NCBI GenBank assembly: GCA_944739405.2
Contig: OX123196.2
Span: 55,156,196-55,220,195, forward strand
DNA length: 64,000 nt
Direction of reading: 5' to 3'
Source: Euclidia mi
Taxonomy: Eukaryota; Arthropoda; Insecta; Lepidoptera; Erebidae
The notes beneath the pieces were generated by a model, which had not been told where the DNA came from, did not search any database, and saw nothing but the letters and a program-made list of their open reading frames with translations. The translations under genes and the position numbers were made by a program. Positions 23,154 through 34,500 of the stretch are shown here, in pieces; position 1 is the stretch's first letter; every line of letters starts with the position of its first letter.

Positions 23154-23726
23154 GGTAAGTCAATACTGCCGTCTTAGCACAAAAGGGCACAACAAATTTC
23201 TTTTTCGGAATTGCGTTATATAGGTACATATTTGGAATCAGGAGAAAAAGGCCTATCTGCTAATATTTTTTGTATAATTTTATAACCACAATAAACAAAA
23301 GTACCAAAACCTGAAAGGGCACAACTGAGCAATTCTATTTTTATTTATTTTAGTCTATGCACAAACATAGTACACAGGTGCAGTCAACCTTTTGGTGGTG
23401 CAGAGATAGATGAGGTAGGTACATTAGCCGTGTGCTGAAAAATAAGATAAAAAGTAACTTTTATTTCTTTAAAAACATCAAATATCTTAAACTTATAGCT
23501 GGGGCTTCCTTTTAGGCTTCAAGGCCTGTGTCAGGAAAGCTCCGCTCCTCCAACACATATCTACAGGATATGTATTAGATACACATTTTTTTGATGCGAC
23601 TTGAATTATTTTTGTGATAGCACGAAAAAGGCATAATATCTAGCTTAGACTACTTACGTGAAAACGTCACAAGTGAAAAGATGCGTTTTTTTTATCCTAT
23701 AATATTTTATTTTTAATTGGAAGGGC
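23154..23726. other. Spacer with LINE-tail repeat
   Basis: Contains a TTTATTT-flanked repeat at 23330-23420 (GTGCAGTCAACCTTTTGGTGG) that recurs in related form at 38546-38690, probably the 3' end of a LINE in minus orientation. The motif GGGCACAAC occurs near 23185 and 23320. Confidence 0.5.
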
Positions 23727-24128
23727 ATAATGGACTTACTTAGTAAAGTATTATGTGGCAAATGTGATCTTTCATTTAAAATTTCACTGGCACTTCACCA
23801 AACGTTTAAGGGCCTGTGCAGACCACGTTTTTTAAACGCGCCGTCGACGCGCGTTTCAAAAACGTGCGTCGACGGCGCGCTTTTATCCTACAGAGCAGTT
23901 TGTTGTCGTTTGTATCGCTACAAACGCGCCGCACCGGCGCGTCAATATCGATACACACGCGCGTTAGTATAGCGTTTGCTCAGATTATTAGAACAAAAGG
24001 CAGATGGAGCGCATTCATCAAAGTGGGGCACGTTGACAGCTATGTGTGCGTGACATTTGGCGACTGCACTGTACGGACACGAGCGTCTATGTGTGTGTAA
24101 ATTTGCCAGATTATGAATAATCTCCCAC

Positions 24129-24357
24129 TCATCATCATCAGCCTTTAACAGTCCACGGCAGGACTAAGACTCTCCTTTGAAAGGAGGAATTGGTCTACTA
24201 TACCACGCTGGCCAAACGGGTTGGTGTAGGATTTGTATCAAGTTTTCCTTCTCTTACAGTGCTGCTCTCTGCATAATATGCTCCCACCGTCGGCTCTTGC
24301 GACACCCATGGGATGATATGGGGTAGTGACATACCGTATTCTTAATCCGTCACCCAA
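24129..24357 (-). repeat. SINE-like repeat with (GAT)n tail, copy 2
   Basis: Inverted copy of 9688-9907, with the ATCATCATCAGCC tail at its left end; nested in the Harbinger-like element. Confidence 0.75.
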
Positions 24358-24779
24358 TCTCCCACTATTTTGCACATAGTTTTGTAATGTTTTTATGGAA
24401 GTTATATTCTGGCATTAATTTGCGGTCTTGAATAATTTACTGTGTAACTGTAATAGATTTCATTACGTATAATATTCATGCACCGGAGACAGTGAACATT
24501 AATGAAAGCGACGTACACTATACAGGTGAATATAGATAAATTCTCTCACCCTTGTAAAGGTATTCATAAACCGGCGAAATTTTGTCAAGTACACAATAAA
24601 GTATAAATATTATGATTTGTAGACAACACTAATTTTACTATTAAAAATATTTAAATACTAGGAGCGCAAACTCATGGATATGATTGTTTATTCTGACCAT
24701 TCCAACGTACGGTTCTCAAACCTGGTAACCTACCCAGCTTCACAGGTCACGCCTAGGGGTCTGTCAAAGGGCCATAGAG

Positions 24780-25110
24780 CGCTGCATACTGAATCTTAAA
24801 CTTAAAGACAGGATACGGAACACCGAGCTGCGTTCTAGAACAGGCATCAAAGACGTGGGAAGAAAGGCTGCCAGTCTCAAATGGAACTGGGTGAGCAGCG
24901 TCATCCGTATGTACGAGGCTCATTGGGCAAGAGTATCAACACTGTGGGTACCAGAGGATAGACGACGTCGCCGAGGCCGGCCACGAAACAGGTGGCGAAA
25001 TGACCTAGACGCCTACCACAAGAGCTAGCTTGAGATTACGTGCGACAAGCATACCTGGAAAGATTTGGGGGAAGCCTTTGCCCAGGAGTGGGACAACGTT
25101 AGCTATTAAA
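24780..25110 (+). pseudogene. RTE-clade LINE, C-terminal end of RT ORF
   Basis: Plus-strand translation reads ...SLKWNWVSSVIRMYEAHWAR, then RRRRGRPRNRWRNDLD, a TAG near 25026, then TWKDLGEAFAQEWDN and a stop near 25108. The KWNW.....R and RGRP..RW.DD blocks and the final W..LGEA...QW are hallmarks of RTE-type LINE C-termini. 5'-truncated and broken. Confidence 0.75.
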
Positions 25111-26142
25111 AAAATGAATGCCTGCAATCAATTATTTCTGTTTCTACACATTAAGCACATGAATATTTAGATCGTATAGGGATTGAACCCAAAACTATGT
25201 ATACATATTGGAAAGCCTATAACAATATTTGCTAATAAAGATATATCTAAAATATACTTTTATAATATGTTGATATATTTTTCATTAACATGACAGTTCT
25301 TATTACATAAATCAATTGACAAGTGCATTTTCCATAATACAGGGAAAACGGCGTCGACGTAAACTGGCAACACTTACACATTTTTTGCAGAAATAAGAAT
25401 TTTATCGAAATTAAATTATGAAACAACAAATAATCCATAGATAACTGTGAAAAGATATTCTATCTTTCTGTTTTTGCTTTTGGAAACAACTTTTACAATG
25501 TTTAAAAACGCATGACGGCATTTTATGAATTTAAAAGTTGAGTTGATCGGGGCGCGTGAACTGTACGATGCTTCGTATCGCACTGAGCCGGATTTGTATT
25601 CGCTTTTCAATTTGTATTTGCTTTAGTGGCCTCACGCAACTGTTCCGCGCGCTCCATCTGATTCTTGTTCTATAATCTGAGAGCGTCTGTATCGCTACAC
25701 ACGCGCGTGTGCATCGCGTCTGTATCGCTACACACGCGCGTTTGATTTATACGTTAATTTATACAGGTGTGCAAAGGTCTACAGGCTGCGACTGACTTGC
25801 GTGCGTATCGCGTCTGTATCGCTACAAACGCGCGTCGACGGCGCGTTTAAAAAACGTGGTTTGCATAGGCCCTAATTTAAAAGAAACACAACTGAAAAGA
25901 AACACTCTGTGCGGCACAACTGACAGCTGTGCCTTTGACGAACCACAGATACTCGCAAAAGAACACCGTTTTCTTCCATGGATGATATGCGATTCTATAG
26001 AAATTAAAAAAATCTAATTTATATAGAGAAGACGGTTGGAATGTTCCTCCAGCTTGGGACCCTGTCATAAGGCTAATAAAACCCAAGAAAGACAAAGTCA
26101 CCGGAAGACCCAAGGACACTGAGCTCATTCTGCGTAAATAGT

Positions 26143-26682
26143 AACACCAATAGTTGAATAATGTTCGGGTACTTTGAGATCGCTAAATGTATAAATTCAA
26201 GAAAAATATAAATATCACCTAAGTCTGCTGCGACCATGAATCCTGTAAAGAGTTCGAAGCGTCGTCGGCTAGTAATAAATTTAAAAAAGTAGTTTCTAGA
26301 TCACCCGGTTTAAATTTAATAACTCAGTGAAACCAATATAACGCGATAAAATCCGTGAACTGTAGTTTAATTTCAATGTGTAACATTCGCGTAAACCCAA
26401 AAAGATATTTCTTTTAATTTCTCGAAACTTGAAAAAGTGCCATTTAAGTATAAAAATTTTTTAGATCCTATCAGAAAAAAATTTACAGTAAAGTAGTATA
26501 TTTTAATAAAACTTTTATTGTTTCCTAGCTGTGCTTTTATATTTAACTATTTAAATCATTTTAACATATTTGAGCTAGAATGAAAAGGCACAATTGCTAA
26601 AATATGGCTTTTCATTGCAATATTTAACTTTTTATCCCAAAAATGCTAGAATGCAAAGTCACATTTGGTTAATTATGCCTTT
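26143..26682. other. Unannotated AT-rich stretch
   Basis: Nothing coding. AAAAGGCACAATTG near 26582 and GCAAAGTCACATTTGG near 26654 belong to the motif discussed in findings. Confidence 0.4.
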
Positions 26683-27742
26683 TAGGGGCGGAACATATCT
26701 GACGGAAGATCCGTCGAACGTATCTTCGGTCGCGTATAATCCGTCAAATGAGTCGGTACACATCTGACGGAAAATGCGTCGAGCGTATCTGCACACATTT
26801 GCTAAAAGCGTGGCTATTATGCACACATATAAGTTTGTTCGTGCAGGGCCGTACTCAGGGCAGCTCAATATTTTACTGTCATATTCTTTTACCGCTAATC
26901 ATTTTTCGTGTTCCCTGATGTTATGTAGTCACTGAAGTCCGGTAGTTATTGATATTGTAATTCGAGTTTGACTATTAAAAATATGTCGGACTTAAGAGAT
27001 TTTTATAGTAGCCAACAAGCGTTATTTGAATATATTTCCTATATAGGTATATAGGTTCAAAATTAAAAGACGATGATACGATTTGGTTACGGTTTTTAAG
27101 AAAATTTATACAAATGATATAGAAGGGGTTACAGTTGCAGCGCATGACACAAAATATTTTCTATGTAGGTATTTTAATATATAAGGTTTGGAAATTAAAA
27201 GGCGTAGCCGTGAGATTTATTGCCTGTTCTTTCTCATGGTTCTAACTTCTACGTCTCTACGTCGCATTAACTGTAAATGTAGAATCTTTGGTAAAAGTGG
27301 GTTTTGGTTACAAATCCGCCTGATCTTAAGCGTACATGGAGTCCCATAGCAAAAGTCATCATGCCAATAAAATATTAATAATAATGGCATGATGGACCCT
27401 AGCTTTTAGGTATGACGTGCTTAATGTTACTAACTTTTCTTTAATTCTCAGTGCTGGTTTTTAGGTATTTTTTAGAAAATATTATTAAAATCATAAATAA
27501 TTTTGCCAGACTCATTACGACGGCAGTAATATCTGTAGACCTTTAGAAACTCATACCTAAAAATTGGCCCACAGTCCAGGCTAGCAAGTATGCGTACACT
27601 AATAGCACATACTAACACTACACTATTCTACACATTTCGTTTCTGAAAAAATAAGTAAGGCCTGGCGGCCCTGGAATCTTACTCTACTACGCGTCACTCA
27701 AAATCACCGATCTGGGAATGACATGGATATGGCATGTCCAAT

Positions 27743-27795
27743 ACCTACGAATTTTGCGTGCATACCTACGAAATTAGCGTGCATACCGACGAAAT
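27743..27795. repeat. Short tandem repeat (22-bp unit, about 2.5 copies)
   Basis: The unit CCTACGAAATTAGCGTGCATA repeats with small changes. Confidence 0.75.
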
Positions 27796-28380
27796 GTTGG
27801 GCAATTTAAAATGGCTGCCATTTGGGTTGTACTCCAGAATATAATCGATATCGATATGGAGCCGGTCAGAGGAAAATAATAAATTTTTGTAGTAAGTTAC
27901 TTTAGTTAGTTTAAATCTTTTGCCAGATTAGTTTATTTCATAATGCAAATGTGGGCGAACATGGCAAAGCGAAGGGCGACCCTTGAATCAAACATGTAAC
28001 AAAATATTCTCTGAAAGCCAATATCGATACTGTGTCGCTGAGAACGTACCGGACATGAATGGCACCATACATACGGTAATGAAACACACAGGCTGAAGCA
28101 CTGATTCATCTGGTTTTTAGACATATTTATGCACAAAAACAACATTATTATGTTCGATATACAACGATTTCACAGCAGATTTACCACAAACCCTGGCAAA
28201 AAATATGGCGACTATGGCACGAATGACATTTCTAATAAAATATCGTCATGATTAACTTATTCAGTAAACTAGGGCTATCTCTTTTTTCTGACAGAGATAT
28301 CCCTAAGACAAAACGAGACAACACTATGTTTGGTGGCTTTATGTCGATATCGTATGTATGTGTATAAAAAAAGACATGGT

Positions 28381-28450
28381 GAAATGTGGGTGTAATATTA
28401 CACCTCTGCCTACTCCTCCGGGGATACAGGCGTGAGTCTATAAAAATAAA
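28381..28450 (+). repeat. SINE 3' tail fragment
   Basis: TGTAATATTACACCTCTGCC...ACAGGCGTGAGTCTA matches the 3' third of the SINE at 55073-55335. Confidence 0.75.
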
Positions 28451-28743
28451 AAATATTATAATATATGTGTATAATGTAATTTTTCTATATGTACTATTTG
28501 CCCTCTCCATGTATATTCCTTAATCAATGGTCAAAATTCACGTGGTGCGTGGTGCGCGCGACGTCGACGGATAATCCGTCAGTACGCTCGACGTACTAAC
28601 GGATCTTCGGTCAGGTGTGAAAGGTTGAACGTTTTTCTATACATTTGTATGTATTGGCGTTACGCGACGGATAAAACGCGACGGATCTTCCGTCAGATAT
28701 GTTCCGCCCCTATACGTAATATTAATGTTTTTGGAGGAATCTG

Positions 28744-28850
28744 ATGCGAGTGAATGAAGCAAGAGAGATATGTCAGGATCGTTGCAAATGGCGCTCCGTA
28801 GTCTCTGCCTACCCCTCCGGGAAACAGGCGTGAGTCTATGTATGTATGTA
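28744..28850 (+). pseudogene. LINE ORF C-terminus with tail shared by SINEs
   Basis: A 29-codon frame (28744-28833) ends ...CQDRCKWRSVVSAYPSGKQA and stop. The DR..WR motif is common at the very end of RTE-like LINE proteins. The stop lies inside the block CCTACCCCTCCGGGAAACAGGCGTGAGTCTATG, followed by (TATG)n, which is also the 3' end of the SINEs in this window. It is therefore a candidate for the LINE that mobilises them. Confidence 0.55.
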
Positions 28851-28859
28851 TTAATGTTT

Positions 28860-29094
28860 TTAATATATTTTTTAAGTTAGGTTGAAATGGTTAATGAAGA
28901 TTATTGAATAAATACAGTTAAACTAAAAAAAAAAGTAAATCATCTTATAGATTTCATGTAGACGCTACTATTTCCATTATCGATAACTACAATACTGTAA
29001 TTTATTTTTGACAAAAACTAAGAAATATTTTAAACTCGATTTTCTCCTGATTTGCAAAATGTTAGTTGTGCCCTTTTACGTTATGATTATGACG
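28860..29094. other. Unannotated AT-rich stretch
   Basis: No gene. TTAGTTGTGCCCTTTT near 29070 is the rightmost copy of the motif discussed in findings. Confidence 0.4.
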
Positions 29095-29310
29095 GTAGAA
29101 TAGTCCACCACACTGGCCGAGTGCAGGTTGGCCGAATTCACATGTCTTTCGAGAGCATTATGGAGAAGTCTCAGACATTCAGATTTCCTCACGTTGTTTT
29201 CCTTCACTGTTTATCAAACGTTAATTAACTATTTAATAAGCGCATAACTTCGATAATTAATTGATGCACGCCGTGGATTCGAACCCGAGACCCTCTGCAT
29301 AGGTAAATAA
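29095..29310 (-). repeat. tRNA-derived SINE (minus)
   Basis: On the minus strand GGGTTCGAATCCACGG (B box, near 29275-29290) heads a body that includes GAAGGAAAACAACGTGAGGAAATC and resembles the SINE at 53843-54055. Confidence 0.7.
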
Positions 29311-29574
29311 AGACAAAGGAAAGCAAAGACAATAGGTAATATTTGCTTTTTGATGTACCTAGATCAAAATCTCATGCTACCATAGTACCTATTATTACTT
29401 TACACTTATGATTCTCTTTACTAAACTGTTCCCGTAGTTTACGTACCTATGCATTATTAATTCGATGACAGGATAATCCACATATTCAAAGGTATTCCCA
29501 GTAGTTATTATTACTTGCCTTGATCCTACCGCAATCGCGCAGGATCAAACAGAGTATTAAGACTGTGGTATTAA

Positions 29575-29880
29575 TCTATACACATAAATAAAATTGGAGT
29601 GTCTGTTTGTAATATTAAAATAACCGCTTTTTACTAAATGCATGTGGATGTATCTACTTATACACGGTACATATTATTATACCGAAATTACATTTTTTTT
29701 TAATTTTTGTCTGTCTGTCTGTTTGTTCTCGCTAATCTCCGGAACGGCTGGACCGATTTTGACGAGACTTTCACTGGCAGATAGCTGATGTAGGTACCAA
29801 GGAGTAACTTAGGCTATAAATTAACCGGGTACGCGAAGTAGGTCCCTCAGGACGCGGGTGAAATCGCGGGCAACAGCTAG
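29575..29880 (+). mobile_element. Helitron-like non-autonomous element
   Basis: Starts TCTATACACATAAATAAAAT after an A and ends GCGGGCAACAGCTAG before a T. It contains a GTCTGTCTGTCTGTTTG run and the GGAACGGCTGGACCGATTTT block. A second copy lies inverted at 53259-53547. Confidence 0.7.
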
Positions 29881-30376
29881 TAACTATTAATCATTGTACC
29901 TAGGTATCTCACACACACTTAGGCCCAGGCAGAATGAATCTTAGGGCGTTGCATGCAAGCATTAGCAGATTTTGTTCTGGCGGTTTTATTTTGTTGAAGG
30001 AAGTTTTTATCCAGGGAAACACTAGAAAAACTAATTGTCTTTGAAAGACAACAGATGAGTCCTAAATCTACCCAAGACCCAAGAGGGGGTCTATTCCAAG
30101 TTTTCTGAACGTCGCGACGGTAACCTGTATTGTTGATAGGTACTGACGGCTGATTAATGATAAGAGCTTTAATAAAAATATAACTAATAAATAACCTATA
30201 ACTATTCGTATTTTTTATCATATATTAGAAAATTGTTCATTGAAAAAAAAAACACGAATTAATTATATTTCTCATGAATGTGTGTCGCAGTTTCAGACAG
30301 CTGTTGGAACGCATTTCATTGTTAACCATTCATGTACACTGGGACCGACAGCTTTACCTCTTCTAAGCAGGTAGCA
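29881..30376. other. Unannotated spacer
   Basis: No supported feature; a 100-codon minus frame at 29919-30221 has no recognisable domain. Confidence 0.4.
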
Positions 30377-30384
30377 GTTAGCAG

Positions 30385-30679
30385 TAGGGTTGCCAGTTCG
30401 CCGGGATTTCCGGGATTGTCCCGGAATTAGGCGTGTTGTCCCGTGTCCAGTAATTTTACGTTGCTTTCCCGGAATTCGAAAATATTAGTTTTTTCACAAA
30501 GTTATGATCAATATCAAATAATAAATATCAAACCAATCATTTCCAAGTATTAAAAAAATCCCGGAAGTCCGCATTATTATCTATGTATAAAAGATCTATT
30601 TCTAAGTTACTTTTTTAAACACTAGCCAAAGCAGGGTGTAATTGTCCCGGAAATGATACGGCCGTATCTGGCAACCCTA
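30385..30679. mobile_element. hAT-like MITE, 295 bp
   Basis: Ends TAGGGTTGCCAG and CTGGCAACCCTA are inverted. Flanks GTTAGCAG (30377-30384) and GTTAGCAC (30680-30687) form an 8-bp duplication with one mismatch. Sub-terminal TCCCGG/CCGGGA repeats are present. Confidence 0.8.
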
Positions 30680-30687
30680 GTTAGCAC

Positions 30688-31502
30688 TGATGATAATGTC
30701 ACAACAAGTTATCATTCATTCAAGATCTAAACCCTGCAACGTTGCTTTACTTTGCCCATTGATTACGAACATCAAATCAAGGCAGGTTGTACGCCACAGT
30801 TTTATTAGGAAAATGATAATTTAAAATTATAACAAATAGGTAATTAAGATTTTTTAAACTTAATTTATAATTGCGCCATCTACTATCTACTCCATAAAGT
30901 ATTTGAATACATGTTGGTTTGATAGTTTAAAAATATTCCAACAGATGGCAACTAGCAGGTTTACACTGGACTTTTAATCAAAGAAAATTCTGTAATGTAA
31001 TGCTAGATGGCGTTTTAATGCTCACAATAATTGGAAGAGGTATTAATAACAATAAATTAGAAGCTATTATTATTATAGGCAATACATAGGTAATTATTTT
31101 GATGCTAGTCTTTTCCACGACCTTGACAAATAACATGTGAATTCTGATTTCAAAATAAATATGTTTTCTGAGGTCTTTTGATATTATTGTCTGCCCTTTT
31201 ATGTATCCGGCGAAATATTTGGACCGGCTTAGCCGATTTCAAAGTCACATTGTCCGGCAGATACAAAATAATGTATGGCGACATAAAGGTTTTTTCTCAG
31301 TGCCAGAAATCTTAGAATCTACGCAACAACTGGCCAAGTAGATGGCGCTGTTATCGGGATACTGAAAATAGCGCGGGTGTTAGAGCAAAGAACATCAAGT
31401 TTACAAATAAAAATAATAAAAAAACATTTTATGCATTTTAAACTTTTTACTATGTAATAAACAAATACATCAGAAGGTGCATCAAAATCAATTAACTTAA
31501 AC
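30688..31502. other. HEATR1 downstream region
   Basis: Intergenic; would hold the HEATR1 3' UTR on its right side. I found no clear AATAAA on the minus strand close to the stop. Words such as AGATGGCG near 30882 and 31008 suggest old small elements. Confidence 0.4.
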
Positions 31503-34500
31503 CTAGAAATATTTCTCCAGCGGTTCTCCTAATATTTGTTCTAGTTTTCTGATAGCATCCTTCGTAGATGCTTCTATTCTTGAGTCTCCATCTTCTAGAA
31601 GTTCTGCTAAGAATGGCACGCTTTCTGCTAGAAGTGGTAGCCAACTGCTACCGAGCTGTGTTGCCATGGCAACCAGGCAGTCGAGTGCTGTCAATCTGTG
31701 AAAGATAGAAGTTTCGGTCACTTTCGGTAAGATCATTGCAGATTGTGGAACTAGGAATATGATTCGGTACCTATCTATATGCTTTCAAATACTTTGTCCG
31801 TATGGGTGGCCTTTTAAATCGCTGCGGCATCCGTGCAGTATAACTGTATAAGTAATTTTATTGATATAACACTAAGAGTACTTTTTTGTCTCGATGGTCT
31901 CGGGTTCGATCCCCAGGTACCCCGGGCACACACCTCTGACTTTTCGAAGTTATGTGTGCATTATAAATTAATTATCGCTCGCTAATTGATGTGCCCGGTA
32001 GATGGCAATAGGCTCGTCTCCTATTACATTTGGACCGAAACATAACTGGCGAAGTGTGGGTATGTATTACACCTCTACCATCCCCTTCGGGAATAACAGG
32101 CGTGAAGTTATGTTAGTACTTTTTTAAAAGCATGTTTAGTGCACATTGGTGCAGATTGATAGGGAAAACTACTACCATGAGAATAGTAAAGGCAAATAAT
32201 GCTCTCAAAACTCAGAAGAGTTATTTGTGTAATTTATAGAGATTTTACAAGTGCTGTGCTGCACGCTGAGCATGTACCACTTAACCTTTCGTATGCTTAA
32301 GAGCAGATCTGCACGAGACACAATAGATTTATAATTATGTCTGGTAACCCAGCATACGAGAGGTTAAGGCTCATTAAATACACGAGAGTCGTTCCTCTTT
32401 AAGCAGTTCATCACACTATGCGACCCAGCACTGCTTACAACAAAACAATTCTTAAGCCAGGATCAAACCCTTTATAAAGTAATAGTTGATAAACTTTCAA
32501 ATCAATTACACACTAACCTTATCTCCGCATCATTATGCCTGGTCTTCAACAAAATCTGATAGTTCAAAAGCTTCCACAATGAATCATCCGCCGTCGCCAC
32601 CGCAAACTGAGACACGCACGGTATTATATAATCTGTCGCCCTAGCTTTAAGGTTCTGAATGCCTCCCAGCGTATTCTCCAATTGATCTACCACTGGTTGC
32701 ATGAGGGTCTCAAACCTGTCCTTATTTAAGAAGCTCTGGCTATCATACAAGAAAACTGTGTGAAGAGTTTTGATGATATATTTGATGAGCATCAGACATT
32801 TTTCTTCCGAATCGAAGTATAGGTCTTCGGTTTTGCTGTTGTTGCAGGCATCGAGTAAATCTGACGCGTTCTTGACGAAGTGACCAGCAAATAGTACGAA
32901 GAGACCTTTTAGTTTGTCGGCGATCGCGCAGCTTAGTCTGAAAGAGAAAATGGCAAACGTGATGAATAAATAGGTACAATTCGTTTTAACTAGATATTAT
33001 AAGAGTATTTTAGTTTAAACAGCGTCTTTGCTTTTAAGTGTGCCTCAATAACCATAGCGAGTAGTGGTATTTATTTTTAAATACTCTGTAGTATTGAAAT
33101 GGCCAGCCTAATAATTATATAACTTGAATATATCTCTGGCATTAAGCATTGCATAATAAACGCAACTAAAAAAGAATTGAAACCAGAAATACATCAACTT
33201 TGAGGGAAGGGAAAGGAGGAATTGGCCTACTATACCACGCTGGCCAAACGGGTTGGTATAGGGTTTGTATGAAGTTTTCCTTCTCTTACAGTGCTGTTGC
33301 TGTTCTCTGCATAATATGCTCCCTCTGTCGGCTCTTACGACACCCATGGGATGATATGGGGTGGTGACATTCCGTATTCTTAATGCGTCACCACACGGAA
33401 TCAGGTTGATGATGATACATCAACTATAATGCCACATCGGCAATGTATGCAGACATAAAATATAAACTGCCAGCTAAGACACTACTTTATTTTCTCTCGC
33501 TGATAGCTCATAAGAGTAGAAAATGTTTATATCTTACCTGTAGAATGTAATAGTCCTGTCCTTGTGTCCTTCAACGTTGGTCCTTATTGCCCAGTCGTAG
33601 ATCTTGAAATAGAACGGCCTGAAGCTGGTCTCAGAAAGCTTCAACACCAAACAAACTAGAGCATTGACCACTTCGTCTTCAGCGCGGTCAATGACCTCAG
33701 CATCAACATCTAAAGCCACAGCATCGCTTCGCAACTGCAATGCTGCCAAGAAGAAAGTTGTCAAGTCTTGCTGCAATGCTGTGAAATCGGCTGTCGTCAC
33801 GTTAGCAAAGCTGTCAGCTAACACAGACATTACTGGGCCGACAGCATCGAAATACTCCTTTTCGAGAAGCATCTGATGGGTCTCATTTACTACTGGAATC
33901 AGAACCCTTGGCGGAATAGAACCAGCAATCTTCTTCTTGATAGTCAAAAGCTTGGTAACTATACCAGAGACCTTACTACTTTCTTGATCTTGGCTCTGCC
34001 ATTTCGCCAGCAAAATTGAATACTCATACAAAATCTTCTGCAAATAAGGACTCAAGAAGAGAGGTAAGCTCTCGATGATCTTCGAAATCGCAGTCACTGT
34101 ACTTAAAAGAACCAGCTCTGGCGTTTCTGACTTGCGCTGTTTCCTCAGTACCTTGATCAAAGCTGGCATGAACTTCCGAAGACTGGCCAAGGCATGGGCT
34201 TTAAGATTACTACATAATTCTGCCAGACATAACACGACTGAAGCCATAACATTACCAGCTATGTTGGGATTACAAGTGTAATCTGTCACAGTTTCCAGAA
34301 CTGCCTTAAATGGTTCAGGGTTATCTGAAGCGAGCATTTTGGTCAACAACTTCAAAGATAATAACGCCGTTTGTTGATTCAGCTCCAATTCCTGTGCTTC
34401 CATCTCACTCAGGCTTTCATCTTTCGTTTCTATTGTCTTTACAATATCCAATAACGGCGGCAATAAGGAGAACAGCAATTCTTTGTCGACATCTTCGAAG

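Larger units (their letters stand above)
23810..25872. mobile_element. PIF/Harbinger-like non-autonomous element, TSD TAA
   Basis: Ends are inverted: GGGCCTGTGCAGACCACG at 23810 and its near-complement at 25855-25872, flanked by TAA (23807-23809 and 25873-25875). The sub-terminal regions are CpG-rich and carry several copies of TGTATCGCTACA.ACGCGCG. The middle holds two nested repeats (24129-24357; 24780-25110). The 3-bp TAA duplication and GGGCC ends fit Harbinger elements; no transposase is visible. Confidence 0.75.
23727..26142 (+). pseudogene. Old coding-like sequence interrupted by a Harbinger-like element
   Basis: The plus-strand frame MDLLSKVLCGKCDLSF... (23730-23809) stops being sensible exactly at the insertion at 23810. 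If the element and one TAA copy are removed, the frame reads on at 25876 (LKETQLKRN...), through AFDEPQILAKEHRFLPW, until a stop near 26010. After a further one-base shift it continues as EDGWNVPPAWDPVIRL...DTELILRK to a TAG at 26142. I do not recognise the protein. The two halves fitting across the insertion argues it was a real frame when the element landed. It could be a host gene exon or another transposon's gene. Confidence 0.45.
26685..28710. mobile_element. DNA element with GGGGCGGAACATATCTGACG ends and TA duplication
   Basis: GGGGCGGAACATATCTGACG at 26685 is the exact reverse complement of the sequence ending at 28710; the match continues through GAAGATCCGTCG. TA lies outside both ends (26683-26684 and 28711-28712). 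The ends contain repeated ATCTGACGGAA / GTCGAACGTA units, partly palindromic. The interior has no transposase; it holds an imperfect 22-bp tandem repeat (27743-27795) and a SINE tail (28381-28450). Mariner/Tc1-like is possible from the TA duplication, but other families also use TA. Confidence 0.7.

Noticed and set aside
33108..33347. 79-codon minus ORF in HEATR1 intron 2
   Set aside because: Lies on a SINE-like repeat present three times in the window.
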